Shown piece by piece: positions 23,158-32,168 of a stretch of 64,000 nt of DNA. The translations under genes and the position numbers were made by a program. Under the pieces are notes generated by a model. It was given only the letters and a program-made list of their open reading frames with translations, had not been told where the DNA came from and searched no databases. Each line of letters starts with the position of its first letter. The stretch's first letter is position 1. Origin of the DNA: Nesterenkonia ebinurensis (GTDB taxonomy: Bacteria; Actinomycetota; Actinomycetes; Actinomycetales; Micrococcaceae); the NCBI RefSeq assembly GCF_008711175.1, contig NZ_VWNF01000011.1, positions 186,001 to 250,000 on the forward strand, given 5' to 3'.

Positions 23158-24048
23158 TCAGAGGTTGTGGGCCAGTGTCTCACTCAGCGGTGAGGTTCGT
23201 CGGAGTCCATCGAGTTCCCAGCGTCCGGGTTGCCGGCCACGGCGCAAGTGGAACAGGGACAAGCTGAGCATGAGGGCCCACCAGTCGATCAGGAGCATCC
23301 GCCACTCCTGATCGTTGAGCGGTTCTTGCTGGTCGTAGGCGAGGAGTACGTCATCGTGCCGGCACCGCCAGACGTGAATCGCCTCCGTGACCCGGCGGTC
23401 AATCGTGGCGAGCTCGAAGTCGAGAACACCGGAGAGGTTCCCAGCCGCCCACAGAATGTTGTGCCTGGCAAGGTCACCGTGCACCAGGGTGCGGCGGGAC
23501 GCCTCCCAGTCCACCCGCTGGGTTCCCGCCAGAACCTGGTCCAGTCGTGTCAGCAACCACTCTCGATCCTGCACGTTCTCGCACTGGGCGAGGTATCCAG
23601 CGGCTTCAGCATCGTCCAGCACGGCAAGGTGATCAAGGCGATGAGGTTGTGGACCGAGATCTTCGGCGATGTCCCCGATCCGCTGCCACTGGGCAATCAG
23701 GTCCGCATGCTGAGACGGGGTCATGATAGCCGGCGCACCGGGCAACCAACTCTCAAGCGTCCACCAGGTTCCATCCGAGCTGAGCGGCTCTCCGATCGCA
23801 GCAGCTACCGGCCACCCAGTTCGGCGCACCCGGGCGCGCACCTCGACCTGCCAGTCGATTGCCTGACGCAGCAATTCCGGACCCAACTCCAAGACATCTG
23901 AGTACCGCCGAAGCACCAGGGGATCCCCTCGGCGCACCACCAGCCAGTTCGCGCTAGCCCGACCACCCAACGCACGCTCCAAAGCGACGCCGAACTCCTG
24001 CGCCACAGCATCGACACTGGCCGCCTCCGGAGACTCGTCGCCAACCAT
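23158..24048 (-). CDS. APH-family phosphotransferase (kinase fold), copy B
   Basis: A 296-residue protein of the same fold as the gene at 21667. The N-lobe reads ANWLVVRRGDPLVLRRYSDV. The catalytic block is RTLVHGDLARHNILWAAGNL, followed by SGVLDFELATIDRR, which supplies the catalytic Asp, the conserved Asn and the metal-binding DFE in place of DFG. The substrate is unknown. The ATG at 24048 has AGGATGG a few bases upstream; in-frame starts at 24057 and 24063 are possible. It is the last gene of the acquired region before uvrD2 resumes core order, 57 bases past the fork of the helicase stop. Confidence 0.82.
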   Translation of the reverse strand: MVGDESPEAASVDAVAQEFGVALERALGGRASANWLVVRRGDPLVLRRYSDVLELGPELLRQAIDWQVEVRARVRRTGWPVAAAIGEPLSSDGTWWTLESWLPGAPAIMTPSQHADLIAQWQRIGDIAEDLGPQPHRLDHLAVLDDAEAAGYLAQCENVQDREWLLTRLDQVLAGTQRVDWEASRRTLVHGDLARHNILWAAGNLSGVLDFELATIDRRVTEAIHVWRCRHDDVLLAYDQQEPLNDQEWRMLLIDWWALMLSLSLFHLRRGRQPGRWELDGLRRTSPLSETLAHNL

Positions 24049-24120
24049 GGGTGCCATCCTCACACGTTCAGCCTAGTGCCGCACATCCAGACCGCCCGGC
24101 GCGGTCGCTTCGCTCGCGCC

Positions 24121-26265
24121 TCAGGCTCTGCCCAAGTGCTCTGCGAGTGCGGCCTTGAGCTGCTCGCCATGGGATTCCAGCTTCTTGGGGCCGATGCCGG
24201 AGATGGCCAGCAGTTCCTCATCGGTGCCAGGCCTATGTTCGGCAATCGCTTCCAGGGTGGCGTCGCCGAAGACCATGAAGGCCGGAACTTCCAGCTCTTT
24301 TGCGTAGCCGCGCCGCCATTCACGCAGGTGCTCGAAGAGCTGCTCGTCATAGCGCGGCGGGCAATTCTCACAGCGGCGGCGTTTGATCTGGGTGCCAACG
24401 GTCAGCGGGGTGCCACAGCTAGCGCAGAGTGCCGCTCTGCGCTTACGGGCCGCGGCATTGACACTGAGCCCGCCTACGCCCGGTGCAATCCTCTGCGCTG
24501 GTGCCTCCAGGCCCAGCTCTTTGCGCAGCGGGATGAGGAACCGGGAGGCTTTGCGCCGGCCCCGTCCGCCCGGGTGCCGGGCTGCCGCGGAGGAGAGGAA
24601 CAGGCGGGTCTTGGCCCGAGTGATGCCTACGTAGAGCAGCCGCCGTTCCTCATCCAGCTCCCGCTGGGTCTGGGCAAAGCTGATCGGCATCAGCCCTTCA
24701 CACAGTCCGGCCAGGAACACCGCCTCCCATTCCAAGCCTTTGGCCGAGTGCAGGGAGGCCAGGGTCACCCCTTCAACGGTGGGAGCGTGCTGGGCGGCTG
24801 AGCGCTCCTCCAGCTCGGCCAGAAACTCCCGCATGCTGAACCCGGACTCACGTTCAGCGGCCAGCTGTTCGGCCAGGGAGACCAGCGCGGCCAGCGACTC
24901 CCAGCGTTCCCGCACCGCCCCGGTGGAGGAGGGCGCCTCCCGGGTGAACCCAATGGAAGTGAGCACTCCGCGGACCTGTTCCGGCACCGGGTCCGGGGAC
25001 TCTTCGGCCAGCAGAGAGCTGGTGCGCAGTGCGGCGATGGACTCACGCACTTCAGGCCGTGAGAAGAAGCGTTCAGAGCCGCGCAGCTGGTAGCTGATGC
25101 CGGCTGCAGCCAGTGCCTGTTCGAAGGCCTGGGACTGCCCGTTGGTGCGGTAGAGCACAGCGATCTCGCTCAGCGGGATGCCGGACTCAGTGATCTCGCG
25201 GACTTTTGCGGCAATCCAGGCGGCCTCGGCGTCGTCGTCGGCATGCTGAGTGATCTCCGGGACCCGGCCGCGGTCCCGCTGGGAAACTAGCTGCAGCGGG
25301 GTGGGCCAGGGGGTGGGGCCGCCGGGACGCCGGTCGGCCAGCAGCGTGTTGGCCAGTTTCACCACCTCGGGGGTGGAGCGGTAGTCACGGATGAGCTTGA
25401 CCACCTCGGCCTCGGGGTAGCGGCGGCGGAAGCTCAGCAGGTAGTCGGGGGTGGCCCCGGTGAAGGAGTAGATGGTCTGGGCGGCATCGCCCACCACGCA
25501 GAGCTCTTTGCGCCCACCGAGCCAGAGGTCCAGCAGGCGCTGCTGCAGCGGAGACACATCCTGGTACTCGTCTACCACAAAGTGCCGATACTGCTGGCGG
25601 ACCTGGGCGGCCACCCGCTCATCGGACTCCAGCATTCCTGCGGTGAAGAGCAGAACATCCTCGAAGTCCATCAGCTGCCGGTCCTCTTTGATGTCCTCGT
25701 AGGCCTGGTAGAGCCGGGAGAAGCCGCGGTGGTCCAGTCCCGCCGGGGCTTCACGCTGCTCAGTTCCGTCCTCTGCCCTTGCCAGGTATCCCTCAGGTGT
25801 CAGAGTGGAGACCTTGGCCCATTCCACCTCGGCGGCGTAGTCGCGCAGGCTGGCCCGGTCGGTGGTGATTCGCAGCCGCTTGGCCGCCTCGGCCAGCAGC
25901 CGAACCTTGTGGTCCAGCAGTTGGGGCATCTGCCCGCCGATGATCACCGGCCAGAAGTACTGCAGCTGACGCAGGGCGGCGGCGTGGAAGGTGCGGGCCT
26001 GCACCCCGGGGGCACCCAGTCCGGCCAGCCGGGAGCGCATTTCGGCGGCAGCCCGGGCGGTGAAGGTCACCGCGAGCACCCGATGCGGGTCGTAGACCCC
26101 GGCGCGGACCCCGTAGGCAATCCGGTGGGTGATCGCCCGGGTTTTGCCGGTGCCGGCACCGGCCAAGATGCACAGGGGGCCGGTCAGTGTGGAGGCGGCG
26201 GCGCGCTGTTCGTCATCGAGCCCCTCCAGAACTGATTCAAGGGCGGTGTTCTCTCCTCCACTCAT
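24121..26265 (-). CDS. uvrD2: UvrD2-type ATP-dependent DNA helicase with HRDC domain
   Basis: A 714-residue superfamily 1A helicase that unwinds DNA 3' to 5'. Walker A is LAGAGTGKTRA (GAGTGKT at 36-42). Motif II is DEYQDVSP near 231, and motif III GDAAQTIYSFTGA follows. Motif V/VI region shows LASLHSAKGLEWEAVFLAG and LYVGITRAKTRLFL. The C-terminal part has the Cys pairs CASC and CENC of actinobacterial UvrD2, then an HRDC domain (ELLAISGIGPKKLESHGEQL). ATG 26265 starts the conserved part; a longer frame overlaps the divergent gene. This family works in DNA repair and is essential in mycobacteria. It diverges from the gene at 26354. Confidence 0.92.
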   Translation of the reverse strand: MSGGENTALESVLEGLDDEQRAAASTLTGPLCILAGAGTGKTRAITHRIAYGVRAGVYDPHRVLAVTFTARAAAEMRSRLAGLGAPGVQARTFHAAALRQLQYFWPVIIGGQMPQLLDHKVRLLAEAAKRLRITTDRASLRDYAAEVEWAKVSTLTPEGYLARAEDGTEQREAPAGLDHRGFSRLYQAYEDIKEDRQLMDFEDVLLFTAGMLESDERVAAQVRQQYRHFVVDEYQDVSPLQQRLLDLWLGGRKELCVVGDAAQTIYSFTGATPDYLLSFRRRYPEAEVVKLIRDYRSTPEVVKLANTLLADRRPGGPTPWPTPLQLVSQRDRGRVPEITQHADDDAEAAWIAAKVREITESGIPLSEIAVLYRTNGQSQAFEQALAAAGISYQLRGSERFFSRPEVRESIAALRTSSLLAEESPDPVPEQVRGVLTSIGFTREAPSSTGAVRERWESLAALVSLAEQLAAERESGFSMREFLAELEERSAAQHAPTVEGVTLASLHSAKGLEWEAVFLAGLCEGLMPISFAQTQRELDEERRLLYVGITRAKTRLFLSSAAARHPGGRGRRKASRFLIPLRKELGLEAPAQRIAPGVGGLSVNAAARKRRAALCASCGTPLTVGTQIKRRRCENCPPRYDEQLFEHLREWRRGYAKELEVPAFMVFGDATLEAIAEHRPGTDEELLAISGIGPKKLESHGEQLKAALAEHLGRA

Positions 26266-26353
26266 GATCTCTACGGTAGCGCCCGGCACTGAAACGGCGC
26301 GCATACGGCGAGTCAGCGGGACACGGGGCACCGGCCTCCATAGGCTGAGATGC

Positions 26354-28015
26354 GTGCGATGGACTTCGATGGAACTGGCTGCCCTGGCCACCCGTGCGGT
26401 GCCCGGCCTCTCCCCCACCGGGGTGGCTGACGCCGCCGACGACGCCCGGGACTTCATGTCCGCGGTGGTGGTGGACGGTTCCGGCAACCGGTGGCGGGTG
26501 CGCGGTCCCCAGCACGGCCAAGCGGCGATGCGCCTGGAGACCGAGGTTCAGGTGCTGCGCGGCTTCTCCACCTCGATCCGCGCGGAGCTTCCTTTCCGCG
26601 TGCCCTCAGTTGCGGGGGCTACCCGGGTCGATGACATGCGGGTCTTCGTCTACAACCACCTGCCCGGTGAAGCTCAGGAGCTCGGCGAGCTGATCAAGGC
26701 CACCCCGGCGCTGATCGATGATCTGGGCCGCACCGTGGCTGCTGTGCATGATCTCTCCGAGGCCGTGGTGGACCATGCTGAGCTGCCCCGGTACTCCGCT
26801 GAGCGGGTGCGCCAGCGCAGGCTCAATGAGCTCGACGCCGCCGCGGCCACCGGTCAGGTGCCCCCACTGCTGCTGCGCCGCTGGGAGCACGCCATGGAGG
26901 ATAAGGCGCTCTGGGATTTCACCCCGGCAGTGGTGCACGGGGATATGCATGAGGACAACCTGTTGGTCGAGGGCGAGCGCGTAGTGGCGGTGACCGGCTG
27001 GACGGACCTGCATGTGGGCGATCCGGCTGATGACCTGGCCTGGCTGATCGCCTCGCCTGATCAGCGGTTCTCCGAGGCGGTGCTGGCCGCCTACCGGGAG
27101 CACCGCAGCACAGAAGGCGATGAGCATATTCTGCGCCGCGCGGCGCTGTCAGCCGAGTTCGCTCTGGCCCAGTGGCTGATCCGCGGCATCACCGGGGAGA
27201 ACCAGCAGATGATCGGTGAGGCCACCACCTTGCTGCGCCAGCTGGCCTCCGATATTGAGACCTACGGCGGCCGCCCTATCGCGCTGACCCCACAGGCTGG
27301 CCAGGATGCCCCGCAGCCTGCTGAGAATCAGGATTCCAAGCCAGTGATGCGCGCCGGTGCTGCGGCCACGATTGCCGGTGCCGGTGCTTGGGACCCGGAG
27401 GATGACGACGACGAACCGGCCTTCATCACCGACGCGGATGTGGCCTCCGAGGAGGCGGCCGCAGATGACCACGCTTTAGATGCCAAGGCCGGCGCCGCTG
27501 CAGCCGGCCGAGGGCCAGCAGAGGATCCCACTGGGGTGGTGACTCCGCTGCGCCCGCGCAGCGCCGATTCAGCTGGAAGTGCGGGCTCAGCTAAGCGAGC
27601 ATCGCTGCCCGGAGATGCGCCGACAGACGCTATCCCGGCCTATGTGGATGATTCGGAGTTCGACTCCCCTGCTCCGCGCACCGGATCCCTGCCGATCCAG
27701 CCTGACCGGGACTCAGAGCGCCGGGCTAAGCAGAAGAATTTCTTTCCGACCTCAGCGACGTCGGCGGCCAGTGCCCGATCGGCGAATTCTTCGGCCTCGG
27801 CTGCTTCTGCTGGGTCTTCCTCTTCGGCAGCCTCCGCCGGTTCCGTGGGCTCGGCCGGTTCCTCGGCCTCGGCACAATCTGCTCCTTCAGCGCCCTCTGC
27901 CGGCTCGGGCACCTCGCCGAGCTCTCCGGTGAACCCTGCGGAGGCGGCGTCGTCATCGCCCACCGCGGCCAGCATCTACGACCGCCACCCGGGCCTGCGC
28001 CCTCCCGGCTCGTGA
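26354..28015 (+). CDS. Kinase-fold phosphotransferase with long Ser/Ala-rich tail
   Basis: A 553-residue protein. The first 310 residues form an APH-like kinase fold: RWRVRGPQHGQAAMRLETEV in the N-lobe, FTPAVVHGDMHEDNLLVEGE as the Brenner motif, and a TGWTDLHVGDPADDLAWL metal segment in which the usual D-W/F is TGWTDL. It is often annotated as macrolide 2'-phosphotransferase in this group, but that function is only assumed. The next 240 residues are low in complexity, first acidic (DPEDDDDEPAF), then almost only Ser, Ala and Gly near 545. The start is GTG 26354 or ATG 26369. It diverges from uvrD2, a conserved arrangement. Confidence 0.8.
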   Translation: MRWTSMELAALATRAVPGLSPTGVADAADDARDFMSAVVVDGSGNRWRVRGPQHGQAAMRLETEVQVLRGFSTSIRAELPFRVPSVAGATRVDDMRVFVYNHLPGEAQELGELIKATPALIDDLGRTVAAVHDLSEAVVDHAELPRYSAERVRQRRLNELDAAAATGQVPPLLLRRWEHAMEDKALWDFTPAVVHGDMHEDNLLVEGERVVAVTGWTDLHVGDPADDLAWLIASPDQRFSEAVLAAYREHRSTEGDEHILRRAALSAEFALAQWLIRGITGENQQMIGEATTLLRQLASDIETYGGRPIALTPQAGQDAPQPAENQDSKPVMRAGAAATIAGAGAWDPEDDDDEPAFITDADVASEEAAADDHALDAKAGAAAAGRGPAEDPTGVVTPLRPRSADSAGSAGSAKRASLPGDAPTDAIPAYVDDSEFDSPAPRTGSLPIQPDRDSERRAKQKNFFPTSATSAASARSANSSASAASAGSSSSAASAGSVGSAGSSASAQSAPSAPSAGSGTSPSSPVNPAEAASSSPTAASIYDRHPGLRPPGS

Positions 28016-28026
28016 CAAGTCTTCTT

Positions 28027-28221
28027 CTAGATTCGTGCGAACGGGGCAGGATCCGGCTCTAGCCCCAAGTCTTTGAGCAGTGTGGGAAGTTCGGCCTTGA
28101 TAGCGTCCCACACCAGGTCGTAGTCAATATCGCCGTAATCGTGAGCGATACGGTTGCGAACGCAGATAGTGATGTGCCTACCGGTATCTTCCAGCAGATA
28201 TAGCAGCTTCCCGCTACACAT
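28027..28221 (-). pseudogene. C-terminal fragment of a HepT-like toxin (DUF86)
   Basis: The 64-codon frame reads ITICVRNRIAHDYGDIDYDL, then VWDAIKAELPTLLKDLGLEP. RNRIAHDY carries the Rx4H nuclease motif of HepT toxins and the following DYDLVWDAI matches the family end. HepT proteins are about 110 residues, so the N-terminal 40-50 residues, and the MntA antitoxin partner, are missing. The fragment starts right behind the stop codon of the ABC ATPase remnant. It is part of a deletion scar. It cannot form the full HEPN dimer. Confidence 0.65.
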
Positions 28222-28230
28222 CGATCCCGC

Positions 28231-29397
28231 TCAGGATGCTTCCCGGCTGGCTCGCTGCTCAGCTGGGTCGGGGATCGGGACCGAGGCCAGCAGCCGTTGG
28301 GTGTAGGGATCCTGCGGATCAGAGAGCACATCGTCAGTGGGTCCGTGCTCCAACAGCTGACCGGAGCGCAGCACCGCCACTTGGTCAGAGACCAGATCCA
28401 CCACCGCCAGATCGTGGGTGATGAAGATCGCGGCGAAGCCGAACTCCCGCTGCAGGGACTGGAACAGCTCCAGCACTGCGGCCTGGACGGAGACATCCAG
28501 AGCGGAGGTCGGTTCATCGGCGATCACCAGCTTCGGCTGCAGGGCAAGTGCCCGGGCCAGCGAGGCTCGCTGCCGCTGACCCCCGGAGAACTCATGGGGG
28601 AACCGGTCGGCAAAAGCACCCGACAGCTGTACGGCATCCAGCAGCTCGGTGACCCGAGCACGGGCGGAGTTCATGCTGCCCGCCTCCCCGGAGACGATCA
28701 GCGGCTCGGCCAGGCACTGCCCGATAGTCAGCAGCGGGTTGAAACTGGAGGCAGGGTCCTGGAAGACGAAGCCCAGATCCCTGCGCAGCTTCTTCAGCTG
28801 CCGCTCCCGCGCCCCGGCCATGCTGCGGCCCAGCACGGTGAGCTCACCGGAGGCAACCGGGGTCAGCCCGGCCACAGCCCGGCCGATGGTGGACTTCCCG
28901 GAGCCGGACTCTCCCACCAGTCCCAGCACCTTCCCTGCCGGGACCTTCAGGCTCACCCCGTCCACTGCGGTGAAGTCCGGCTTGCCCAGGCCTCCGGGAT
29001 AGGTGATCCGAAGATCCTGGGCATGCACCGCCAGTTCGGGCTCAGCTGTCTCAGGAGACGACGACGCCTCGGTCACCAAGGTCGCCTGGGAGCGTCGTTC
29101 TTGCCCCTCCCCCAGACGCAGCACGGCACCGAGTAGTTTTCGGGTGTAGTCATGCTGAGGAGTCGCGAACACCTCCTCCACTGGAGCCTGCTCCACCAGA
29201 TCGCCCTTGTACATCACTGCTACGGTGTCGGCCAGATCGGCCACCACCCCCATATTGTGGGTGATCAGCACGATCGCCGCGCCGAACTCATCGCGGCAGC
29301 GGCGCAGCAGGTCCAGGATTTCTGCCTGGACGGTGACATCGAGTGCAGTGGTGGGCTCATCGGCGATGATCACTGAGGGGCGCAGCACGAGGGCCAT
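28231..29397 (-). pseudogene. Dipeptide-type ABC transporter ATPase lacking its N-terminus
   Basis: A tandem ATP-binding protein of the oligopeptide type, of which only the second half is whole. The first ATPase domain begins at VIIADEPTTALDVTVQ, so its Walker A, Q-loop and signature are lost. The second domain is complete: GLVGESGSGKSTIGRA (Walker A), FVFQDPASSFN (Q-loop), EFSGGQRQRA (signature), KLVIADEPTSALD (Walker B) and FITHDLAVV (H-loop). Intact proteins have about 550-600 residues; this one has 388. No permease or binding protein of the system lies nearby. The break is directly upstream, where the MFS gene begins, so a deletion joined the two. Confidence 0.75.
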
Positions 29398-29510
29398 GGC
29401 GCAGGCGTTGCCATCGGGCTTATTTACCTACTTGTAACGCTGTGGGAAGCGCTGTGGCCCGGTTTCCGCCTGCCGGGAATGATCGGTGGGCTGAAGAGGT
29501 TTGGGCAGGG

Positions 29511-30761
29511 GTGAAGGCCACGACGACGCCGAGAAACCACCCCACTGCCAGGGCTGCAGCACCACTGAGGGAGTCTGAGCAGCCGCAGGTGACGCGCACT
29601 CAGATCGCTCTGGCGATCCTCGCCCTGGCAACCGGCGGGTTCGCCATCGGGGTGACCGAGTTCGCCATCATGGGCCTGCAGCGGGAGATCGTGCTGGATC
29701 TGGGGGTGAGCTACGCCCAAGGTGGGCTGCTGGTGACTGCCTATGCGCTGGGTGTGGTGGTCGGCGCCCCGATCCTCTCTCTAGCCGGGGCCAAGCGGGA
29801 GCGGAAGACCTACGCCTTATTCCTGCTGGTGCTGTTCATCGGGGCGCACCTGATGAGCTTCTTCGCCCCGAACTTCGAGACTCTGATCGCAGGCCGGTTC
29901 CTCTCGGGTCTGCCGCACGGGGCCTATTTCGCCACTGCTGCCCTGATGGGCGCACAGATGGCAGGCCCGGCCAAACGCGGTCGGGCCATTGCGGTGGTGC
30001 TCTCCGGGTTGGCTATCGCCAACGTCTCCGGAGTGCCGGCAGCCACCTGGGTGGGCCAGCAGTTCGGCTGGCGCTGGATGTTCGTGATCGTGGCGCTGCT
30101 GGCCGGGCTGACCATGCTGGCCGTGGCGCTGCTGGCCCCACGCCAGCAGCCGCCTGCCGGCGCTTCGGTCACAGGGGAGCTGAAGGCCCTGGCCAATCAG
30201 CACCTCTGGGTGGGGGTGGCACTGTCCATCATCGGGTTCTCCGGCATGTTCGCCATCTACACATACTTGGCCCATGTTGCGGTGGAGATCACCGGGTTCA
30301 GCGATCAGAGCCTGCCTGTGGTGGTGCTGATCTTCGGCTCGGGGATGGTGATCGGCACTTTCACCGGCGGCTGGTTCGCCGATAAGTCCGTGCTGGGCAC
30401 TGCGATCATCGCAATGATCGCAGTGGCAGTGTTCATGCTGCTCTTCGGAGCTTTCGCCCATATTCCGGCGCTGATGCTCATCCTGCTGTTCTGCGTGGGC
30501 GTCTCCGCCGCCAATCTGGGACCCACTATGCAGACTCACCTGATCGACACCGCCCCGAAGGCCCCGCAGCTGGCGGCCAGCTTCCACCATTCGGCGTTCA
30601 ACACTGCGAATGCGCTGGGGGCGATAATGGGTGGGCTGACCATCGATGCCGGCTGGGGGTTGCGAGCCCCTGCCTATGTGGGGGCAGCCGCTGCCATGGT
30701 CGGCGTCGTCATCACGATCTATGCGATCTGGCTGACCAAACGGTCCGGGCAGAAGATATGA
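29511..30761 (+). CDS. DHA1-type MFS transporter, tandem copy 1
   Basis: An MFS permease with 12 predicted membrane helices, of the drug:H+ antiporter 1 / AraJ-like group. Key blocks are TGGFAIGVTEFAIMGLQREI (helix 1), GAKRERKTYALFL (loop 2-3 motif), GRFLSGLPHGAYFATAAL (helix 4 region) and KAPQLAASFHHSAFNTANAL in the C-half. GTG 29511 gives 416 residues; an alternative GTG 29442 adds 23. Start choice is uncertain because neither has a strong ribosome-binding site. It is the paralogue of the next gene, 78 bases downstream. The likely job is export of sugars or drugs. Which, cannot be told. Confidence 0.85.
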   Translation: MKATTTPRNHPTARAAAPLRESEQPQVTRTQIALAILALATGGFAIGVTEFAIMGLQREIVLDLGVSYAQGGLLVTAYALGVVVGAPILSLAGAKRERKTYALFLLVLFIGAHLMSFFAPNFETLIAGRFLSGLPHGAYFATAALMGAQMAGPAKRGRAIAVVLSGLAIANVSGVPAATWVGQQFGWRWMFVIVALLAGLTMLAVALLAPRQQPPAGASVTGELKALANQHLWVGVALSIIGFSGMFAIYTYLAHVAVEITGFSDQSLPVVVLIFGSGMVIGTFTGGWFADKSVLGTAIIAMIAVAVFMLLFGAFAHIPALMLILLFCVGVSAANLGPTMQTHLIDTAPKAPQLAASFHHSAFNTANALGAIMGGLTIDAGWGLRAPAYVGAAAAMVGVVITIYAIWLTKRSGQKI

Positions 30762-30839
30762 CCATCATCACGTAGTCTTTCCAGGTTCTTTCAACCGGCA
30801 TTTCACATTCGGTTCACGGCCGGGTGCAATTCTTGATCC

Positions 30840-32165
30840 GTGACAGAGACCAAGCATTCGCCTGCGGACTACGCCGAGGGGAACTCCTCTCCGGTCGGTC
30901 CGATGACCAGCCCCCTTCAGATCCTCACTGGATCGATCCCGGCAGTCACCGGCACCCTGCAGACGGTCAGACCTGGCCCGCTTCAGCCGCAGTATTCCCC
31001 GCGGCAAGTGATGATCGCGATCCTGGCGCTGTCCATCGGCGGGTTCGCGGTGGGTGTCACCGAGTTCGCCATCATGGGGTTGAACGCCGCAGCTGCTGCT
31101 GACCTGGGCATCAGCGAGGCACAGGGCGGGCTGCTGATCACCTTCTACGCCGCCGGTGTGGTGATCGGCGCGCCGATCCTCTCGCTGATGGGCGCTAAGC
31201 GGGAACGGAAGCACTATGCCCTGTTCCTGCTGGGACTGTTCACCTTCGCCCACCTGTTCAGCTATTTCGCACCCAGCTTTGAGGCGCTGCTGCTGGGCCG
31301 GTTCCTCTCCGGACTGCCGCACGGTGCGTTCTTCGCCTGCGCGGCACTGATGGCCGCGCATATGGCCGGACCCACCAAACGCGCTCGGGCCATCGCGGTG
31401 GTGCTCTCCGGGATCGCGATCGCGAATCTGGCAGGGGTTCCGTTTGTCACCTGGGCGGGGCTGGAGTTCGGCTGGCGGATCATGTTCATCATCACTGCGA
31501 TCCTGGCGGTGATCACCATGGTGGCGGTGGCCTTCTGCGCCCCGCGGGTCTATCCGCCAGAGGGCTCCTCGGTGCGCGGGGAGCTCAAGGGCCTGATGAA
31601 CCAGCGGCTGTGGGTGGGCATCGCCTTGGCTGTGGTGGGCTTCTCCGGGATGTTCGCGATCTACTCCTATATCTCCTATATCGCCATGGACGTCACCAAC
31701 CTCACCGCTGGGGCCATTCCGATCGTGGTGTTCTTCTATGGTCTGGGCAATGTAGTGGGCAACTTCGCCGGAGGCTACTGGTCGGATAGATCCGTACTGG
31801 GTACGGTGATGGTGAGCACGGTGACGGTGACGATTTCGATGGCCCTGTTCGGTGCCTTCGCCCATATTCCGCTGCTGATGATCACTTTTCTGCTGCTGAT
31901 CGGCGTTGCGGCAGGGGCACTGGGCCCTTCAGTGCAGACTCACCTGTTGGACTGCGCCCCGAAGGCTCCACAGCTGGCGGCCAGTTTCCAGCACTCCGCG
32001 TTCAACTCAGCCAATGCGATCGGCGCGATCCTGGGTGCAGTGGTGATCGACGCCGGGTTTGGGCTGCGTGCTCCGGCCTTTGCTGGAGCCATTGCAGCCG
32101 CACTCGGGGTGCTGATCTGCGCCTATGCCATCTGGCTGGCCAGGCGATCCGGTCACAAGGTCTGA
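30840..32165 (+). CDS. DHA1-type MFS transporter, tandem copy 2
   Basis: A 441-residue paralogue of the upstream gene. The two align along the whole length, for example SIGGFAVGVTEFAIMGLNAA here and TGGFAIGVTEFAIMGLQREI there, and KAPQLAASFQHSAFNSANAI against KAPQLAASFHHSAFNTANAL. It has 12 helices and the GAKRERKHYALFL loop motif. The N-terminus is about 60 residues of Pro/Ser/Thr-rich sequence before the first helix. GTG 30840 is the apparent start. The adnB gene converges and ends three bases away. A duplication followed by divergence is likely; the two may have split substrates or form a heterologous pair. Confidence 0.85.
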   Translation: MTETKHSPADYAEGNSSPVGPMTSPLQILTGSIPAVTGTLQTVRPGPLQPQYSPRQVMIAILALSIGGFAVGVTEFAIMGLNAAAAADLGISEAQGGLLITFYAAGVVIGAPILSLMGAKRERKHYALFLLGLFTFAHLFSYFAPSFEALLLGRFLSGLPHGAFFACAALMAAHMAGPTKRARAIAVVLSGIAIANLAGVPFVTWAGLEFGWRIMFIITAILAVITMVAVAFCAPRVYPPEGSSVRGELKGLMNQRLWVGIALAVVGFSGMFAIYSYISYIAMDVTNLTAGAIPIVVFFYGLGNVVGNFAGGYWSDRSVLGTVMVSTVTVTISMALFGAFAHIPLLMITFLLLIGVAAGALGPSVQTHLLDCAPKAPQLAASFQHSAFNSANAIGAILGAVVIDAGFGLRAPAFAGAIAAALGVLICAYAIWLARRSGHKV

Positions 32166-32168
32166 AGC

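Noticed and set aside
30768-31865. A 365-codon minus-strand frame opposite the second MFS gene, and a 257-codon one opposite the first (29817-30590)
   Set aside because: They are rich in His, Arg and Gly and share no family pattern; the plus strand shows clear MFS helices. They are frame shadows caused by high GC content.
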